From Streptomyces cinnabarinus (GTDB lineage Bacteria > Actinomycetota > Actinomycetes > Streptomycetales > Streptomycetaceae), in contig NZ_CP114413.1 in NCBI RefSeq assembly GCF_027270315.1, forward strand, positions 9,548,001-9,612,000: a DNA stretch of 64,000 bases, in the 5' to 3' direction. Position 1 is the first letter of the stretch. The number at the start of each line of letters is the position of its first letter. Below, piece after piece: positions 61,102 through 64,000 of this stretch. The notes below the pieces were generated by a model that was not told where the DNA came from, made no database searches, and worked only from the letters and a program-made list of their open reading frames with translations. Made by a program: the position numbers and the translations under genes.

Positions 61102-62066
61102 CAGGCGACTCCTTGCAGCTCATCAGCGATGGCTTCGACGATGGGGAGGCCGGTCGCTTCCTGTATCCAGTCCCACTGGCCGCACGGGTTGACCTCCAGG
61201 AACGTCCACCGTCCGTGAGGGGCCACGATGAAGTCTGCCGCACCGTAGCGCAGTTGCAGCCGTGCCATCAGGCGCCGCATACCGACGACGACGTCCTCGG
61301 GCACCGTGGTGGTGGTGTAGGTCAGCGCCCCGTAGTCCCTGCGCCAGTCCTCGTGGGCTGCCTTGCTGCCGGCGTGGATCGCGGCGGCGAGCATCCGCTG
61401 GCCGATGACCGTCAGCCGGACCTCATGCGCCTTGTCGACCCACGCCTGGAAGAGGTGCGCTGTCGTGTCGATGCCGCGCAGGTCGGCCAGGTCGGACCTG
61501 GTCAGACGCTGCGTGTAGACGGATTTGAGCTGCCCGTCCTCGATCAGCACGGGCGACGCCACTGGCTTGCAGATGATCGCACCGCCGTGCTGGATCGCGA
61601 AGGTGCGCACGTCGTTGGGCTGGTTGGTGATGAGCGTCGGAGGGATGCGCAGACCGCACTCGCGAGCGGCGGCGAGCTGCACGGGCTTGTACTCCGCGCG
61701 CGCCATGCAGGTCGGGTGGTTCACCCATCGGCAGTCCAGTGCGGACAGGACTCCGCCGAGGCCGGCGCGGGCCTGGGCGGCGGCGAATCTCTCCTCCGGG
61801 CCGGACATTCCCGTGGGGAACCGGAACGCCCCGGGGGCACGGTAGTAGACCGCGCCGACCCGGGACAGCTCCACCGTCCGGTGGTCGGTGGTGAGTTCGC
61901 CCGTCCAGCCATGCCCCTGGTCGATCCTGCCAGCCAGGGTGAGCCGCTGCGGGAAGTCGGCGGTGTCCATGCGGAACACCTCGGCTCCGCGGTTCTCCAG
62001 CTCGACGACGACCCGGTCAGTGGGCCAGTCGTCAGCCGCGGCGACGATCAGGACGGGCGCGGTCAT
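61101..62066 (-). CDS. tgmB: ATP-grasp ribosomal peptide maturase
   Basis: 321 residues from ATG 62066, overlapping the tgmA stop. The N-terminal pre-ATP-grasp part begins MTAPVLIVAAADDWPTDRVV and has ELENRGAEVFRMDTADFPQR and YYRAPGAFRFPTGMSGPEER. The ATP-binding part has GGAIICKPVASPVLIEDGQL, AHLFQAWVDKAHEVRLTVIG and AADFIVAPHGRWTFLEVNPC followed by GQWDWIQEATGLPIVEAIAD, with the metal-binding Glu and Asn in LEVNP. These ligases make ester or amide crosslinks between Ser/Thr/Lys and Asp/Glu side chains (graspetides). Lengths and order fit the SAV_5884-type family. Confidence 0.9.
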   Translation of the reverse strand: MTAPVLIVAAADDWPTDRVVVELENRGAEVFRMDTADFPQRLTLAGRIDQGHGWTGELTTDHRTVELSRVGAVYYRAPGAFRFPTGMSGPEERFAAAQARAGLGGVLSALDCRWVNHPTCMARAEYKPVQLAAARECGLRIPPTLITNQPNDVRTFAIQHGGAIICKPVASPVLIEDGQLKSVYTQRLTRSDLADLRGIDTTAHLFQAWVDKAHEVRLTVIGQRMLAAAIHAGSKAAHEDWRRDYGALTYTTTTVPEDVVVGMRRLMARLQLRYGAADFIVAPHGRWTFLEVNPCGQWDWIQEATGLPIVEAIADELQGVA

Positions 62067-62362
62067 CAGTCCTTCGGCCCCTCGTCCAGCGGCGGCGGGT
62101 TGCTGGTCGAGCCGTCCGGCACGGTCGGCGTGTGCGTGTTGGCCATGCACGTCAACAGGCCGCCGTCGTCGGAGATGTTGACCTGGCGGCCGTGGTCGTA
62201 GGTGTGCTGGGGAACCCGGGCGGCGCCGGTGGAGTCGGGGGTGCGGGCGAACCGCAGGGCCCACGGTCGGGTTCGGGGGCTGGAGGGCGTCTCCGCGCTG
62301 AAGGGGGTCCGGCCTCCGGGCGGGGTGAGGGGGAACGCCTCCCGCTCCAGTGCTGTCGTCAC
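62066..62362 (-). CDS. tgmA: ATP-grasp target RiPP precursor
   Basis: 98 residues from GTG 62362, with GAGGAG upstream. The conserved leader signature PWALRFA is at residues 33-39 (family PWGLRFA-like), and TYDHGRQVNISDDGG follows at 54-68, as in TgmA-type peptides. The tail holds further Thr, Ser and Asp residues (MANTHTPTVPDGS) suitable for crosslinks. DDG (65-67) and PDG (82-84) are plausible aspartimide sites for TgmC. The stop overlaps tgmB (TGATG). The product structure cannot be predicted. Confidence 0.85.
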   Translation of the reverse strand: MTTALEREAFPLTPPGGRTPFSAETPSSPRTRPWALRFARTPDSTGAARVPQHTYDHGRQVNISDDGGLLTCMANTHTPTVPDGSTSNPPPLDEGPKD

Positions 62363-62611
62363 GTTTGTACTCCTCGTGGTGGGTTGTGGGGATAGGGGTG
62401 GGTGGGCTCGTTGCAGGGGTGGAGCCGGGGACTCCTCGGGCCCGCCTGGCGTCGGCCGCCTGTCCTTCGTGTGGCCGGCCAGCGCGTCTGGCCCCGGCGC
62501 GGGGCGGTGACTTCGCCGTGGGGAACACGAGTCGGTTCAGCTCTCCGTGCTGGGTGTGCTTGCCGTCCGGTGGCCGCGGAGTCCGAGGTCGTGCGGTCGC
62601 CGGGCGGGGGT
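62363..62611. other. gap upstream of tgmA
   Basis: About 250 bases without a gene. The tgmABC promoter should lie here. No clear operator was found; a G-rich, low-complexity stretch occupies 62395-62530. Confidence 0.45.
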
Positions 62612-63274
62612 CTATGCGGCCAGTTCCAGCTCCTGTAGCAGTTCCTCCAGGTCGAGGACGCGGAAGGAGCTGAGCCGCCGAATCAGCTGTGATCCGAGGA
62701 GGGTCGGGAGGTTGGGGTGGCCGAAGGGCAACGGTTCGTCGGGCTGCGCCACGGCGTGCACTTCGTTGCGGGCGTTGAGGCCGTAAATCGTCCCGTGGAC
62801 TCCGTACAGGGGCGCGCTCCGGGCGAGGAAGACCATCGGGTTCTCCTCCAGGTGCGGGCAGAGCGCCGCAGCCGCGCGGGCGTGCTTGGCGCACACGGGA
62901 GGCTGGTTGGTGCAGATCGTGGGCCGGGTGGGGTCCTGGTCCTTCGGTCCGGCGAGGAAGATGAAGCCGAGCGGTGTGCGGGCGGGCTTCGCGCAGACCT
63001 GGCAGTGAAGGCTCTGCATGGTGATCATCTGCCGGTAGGGGTGCATGAGCTTCCAGTGCGGGGCGCCGGTGGGCATCTGCCGCCCGTCCAGGGGGTTGAA
63101 GCCGCAGCGCGCCCACAGCACCCCGCGCAGGGGCCTGTCCCTGGGGTCCTCGTCGCCGTAGTACAGCCGTGGTCCCGAGGCGTGCGGAAAGATGAGGAGG
63201 TTGTCCGGCGCGGCGTCCTCGCCCTGCCGCTGGGTGATGAAGGGGATCAGGGAGGGTCCGGTCGCGGTGCGCAC
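62612..63274 (-). CDS. hypothetical protein with Cys/His motifs
   Basis: 220 residues, MRTATGPSLIPFITQRQGED. Possible zinc sites: HCQVCAKPA and CAKHARAAAALCPH. In between: WARCGFNPLDGRQMPTGAPH, KLMHPYRQMITMQSLHCQVC and PLGFIFLAGPKDQDPTRPTI. The C-terminal section (YGVHGTIYGLNARNEVHAVA; LDLEELLQELELA) is helical. It is common upstream of XRE/DUF-type clusters in Streptomyces, without known function. Same direction as the tgm genes, 249 bases before them. Confidence 0.55.
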   Translation of the reverse strand: MRTATGPSLIPFITQRQGEDAAPDNLLIFPHASGPRLYYGDEDPRDRPLRGVLWARCGFNPLDGRQMPTGAPHWKLMHPYRQMITMQSLHCQVCAKPARTPLGFIFLAGPKDQDPTRPTICTNQPPVCAKHARAAAALCPHLEENPMVFLARSAPLYGVHGTIYGLNARNEVHAVAQPDEPLPFGHPNLPTLLGSQLIRRLSSFRVLDLEELLQELELAA

Positions 63275-63391
63275 GGAACGGGTCTTCTCTCGGGTCGGGG
63301 CGTGAGGATGGAGGGGAGCAGGAGGCGCCGGTCACGGCTCCTTGCTGAGGCACTGGTTCGCCGGGGCGCGGAGGCTGCGTCAACTCCACGC

Positions 63392-63637
63392 TCATGCTTG
63401 GGGGCTTCTTCGCCTCAGTGCGTGTGCCAGTTGCAGGGCGACGTCGGCGCGGACCTCGCCCAGCTCGATGAGCCTGGGTTGCGACGAGGCCGAGTTGACC
63501 CAGAGCCCGGGGAGGGTGATCCCGGCTTCGTCGAGGGCTGTTCTCAGCGTCTCCATCGCCTCGAAGGGGTCGACGACCACCTGGGCGGTGTCCGCCGGCC
63601 GTGTGCTCGTGGCCTGGTGAGGCTCGGTGCCGGTCAC
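63392..63637 (-). CDS. paralogue of the small protein at 37601
   Basis: 81 residues from GTG 63637, overlapping the upstream stop (GTGA). DPFEAMETLRTALDEAGITL, PGLWVNSASSQPRLIELGEV and RADVALQLAHALRRR differ from the 37601-37846 product at only a few positions. It is in the same gene order as the first copy: hypothetical protein, then this gene. In this copy no DUF6415-like gene follows. Confidence 0.65.
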   Translation of the reverse strand: MTGTEPHQATSTRPADTAQVVVDPFEAMETLRTALDEAGITLPGLWVNSASSQPRLIELGEVRADVALQLAHALRRRSPQA

Positions 63638-64000
63638 GGCGTGGCCTCGCCTTCGTCCTGGTCGGCGAGGGCTCCGCCCGCCATGGCCAGGGTCAGCACG
63701 TCCGGTACCTGGCACAGCTTGCCCGGCCGGGGCACGGGAACCGTCCAGTACGAGCAGAGCGTGCCTTGGTCCGGCTCCGTGAGGTCGGGGCGGGGGACCC
63801 CGAGGTAGGTGCCCTCTCCCAGGCACTGGGCGGCGGGTGCGCGCCAGTGGGGGGCGGTTCCGGGCGGGACCAGGGCGTAGTAGCGGCTGCCTGCGGGGTC
63901 GTGGATGACGGGTCCGCCGCACAGGTGCCGCGCCATCCGCCGGGCCACGACCGGCAGATCGTGGCTGGCGAACGCGTGGTGGGCGACGGCCGCGGGGATG
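63634..64000 (-). CDS. paralogue of the hypothetical protein at 37026, cut by window edge
   Basis: The frame continues through position 64000, so the N-terminus is outside. Visible motifs: PAAVAHHAFASHDLPVVARR, HLCGGPVIHDPAGSRYYALV, PPGTAPHWRAPAAQCLGEGT and VPRPGKLCQVPDVLTLAMAG. The ending ADQDEGEATP aligns with the 37026 product, which carries eight Asp-Glu pairs instead of one. It is coupled to the next gene by GTGA. Function unknown. Confidence 0.65.
   Translation of the reverse strand, partial: IPAAVAHHAFASHDLPVVARRMARHLCGGPVIHDPAGSRYYALVPPGTAPHWRAPAAQCLGEGTYLGVPRPDLTEPDQGTLCSYWTVPVPRPGKLCQVPDVLTLAMAGGALADQDEGEATP

Noticed and set aside
62395..62530. G-rich stretch upstream of tgmA as possible riboswitch or G-quadruplex
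   Set aside because: No defined stem pattern or repeat of G-runs beyond what the composition gives.

Overview
The window is high-GC DNA with strongly GC-biased third codon positions, GTG/TTG starts and many Streptomyces-type families (XRE/TPR regulators, DUF6415-, DUF6087- and DUF6192-like proteins, ScyD/ScyE-type propeller, GylR/GlpK, DprA/ComF). It is most likely a Streptomyces chromosome arm or large plasmid. It is accessory DNA: at least eight transposase genes or fragments (IS5, IS4, IS1380, IS3, IS1182, Tn3 and others), many frameshifted genes, and remnants of an integrative conjugative element. No rRNA, intact tRNA, CRISPR array or phage structural module was seen.

Layout. 0-9 kb: 3' part of a TPR-CHAT protein, a decayed copy of a RiPP-type peptide locus, decayed dprA/comF, IS5 copies, and a RacP/DUF6192-like plasmid pair. 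9-15.6 kb: transposase debris, a truncated NmrA gene, a VOC protein and MarR regulator with two clear operators, SRPBCC, XRE and secreted propeller genes. 15.6-27 kb: conjugative-element remnants (TcpC-like protein, small membrane protein, duplicated-wHTH protein, replication-relaxation protein), an unusual TGCGCA-rich control region, an IS4-like element, a ricin-lectin protein and a 630-bp cargo unit bounded by 42-bp inverted repeats. 27-35 kb: a TPR NB-ARC ATPase, a DNA-binding protein and a NACHT ATPase, plausibly a defence group. 35-40 kb: CutA, an XRE/TPR regulator and a compact operon ending in a 43-codon peptide and a PIMT-like methyltransferase. 40-50 kb: GNAT protein, ArsR regulator with operators, and a two-gene unit in which a protein of about 985 residues precedes one with a HET-C-like helix motif; then a truncated MFS gene and a membrane protein. 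50-56 kb: IS1182 copy, glpK with its IclR regulator, and a HATPase gene. 56-64 kb (minus strand): a second peptide-modification region with an orphan FxLD-type methyltransferase, a DUF6087-like gene and a complete tgmA-tgmB-tgmC cluster.

How the genes fit together. Three methyltransferases of the protein-L-isoaspartate O-methyltransferase (PIMT) superfamily linked to peptide modification occur: one beside a short Asp-Gly-containing peptide (an imiditide-like candidate), one with an ATP-grasp ligase and its target peptide, and one fused to a thiopeptide-type domain. The first and second regions carry paralogous copies of the same two-gene cassette, and the first also has a decayed copy near 2.7-3.1 kb, so this peptide system appears to have been duplicated within the window. 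The strongest candidates for something undescribed are the peptide/PIMT operon (37.0-39.8 kb), the HET-C-like two-gene unit (42.2-47.1 kb) and the TIR-bounded cargo gene (25.2-25.8 kb). All family calls are from reading the sequence; none was confirmed by a database search.
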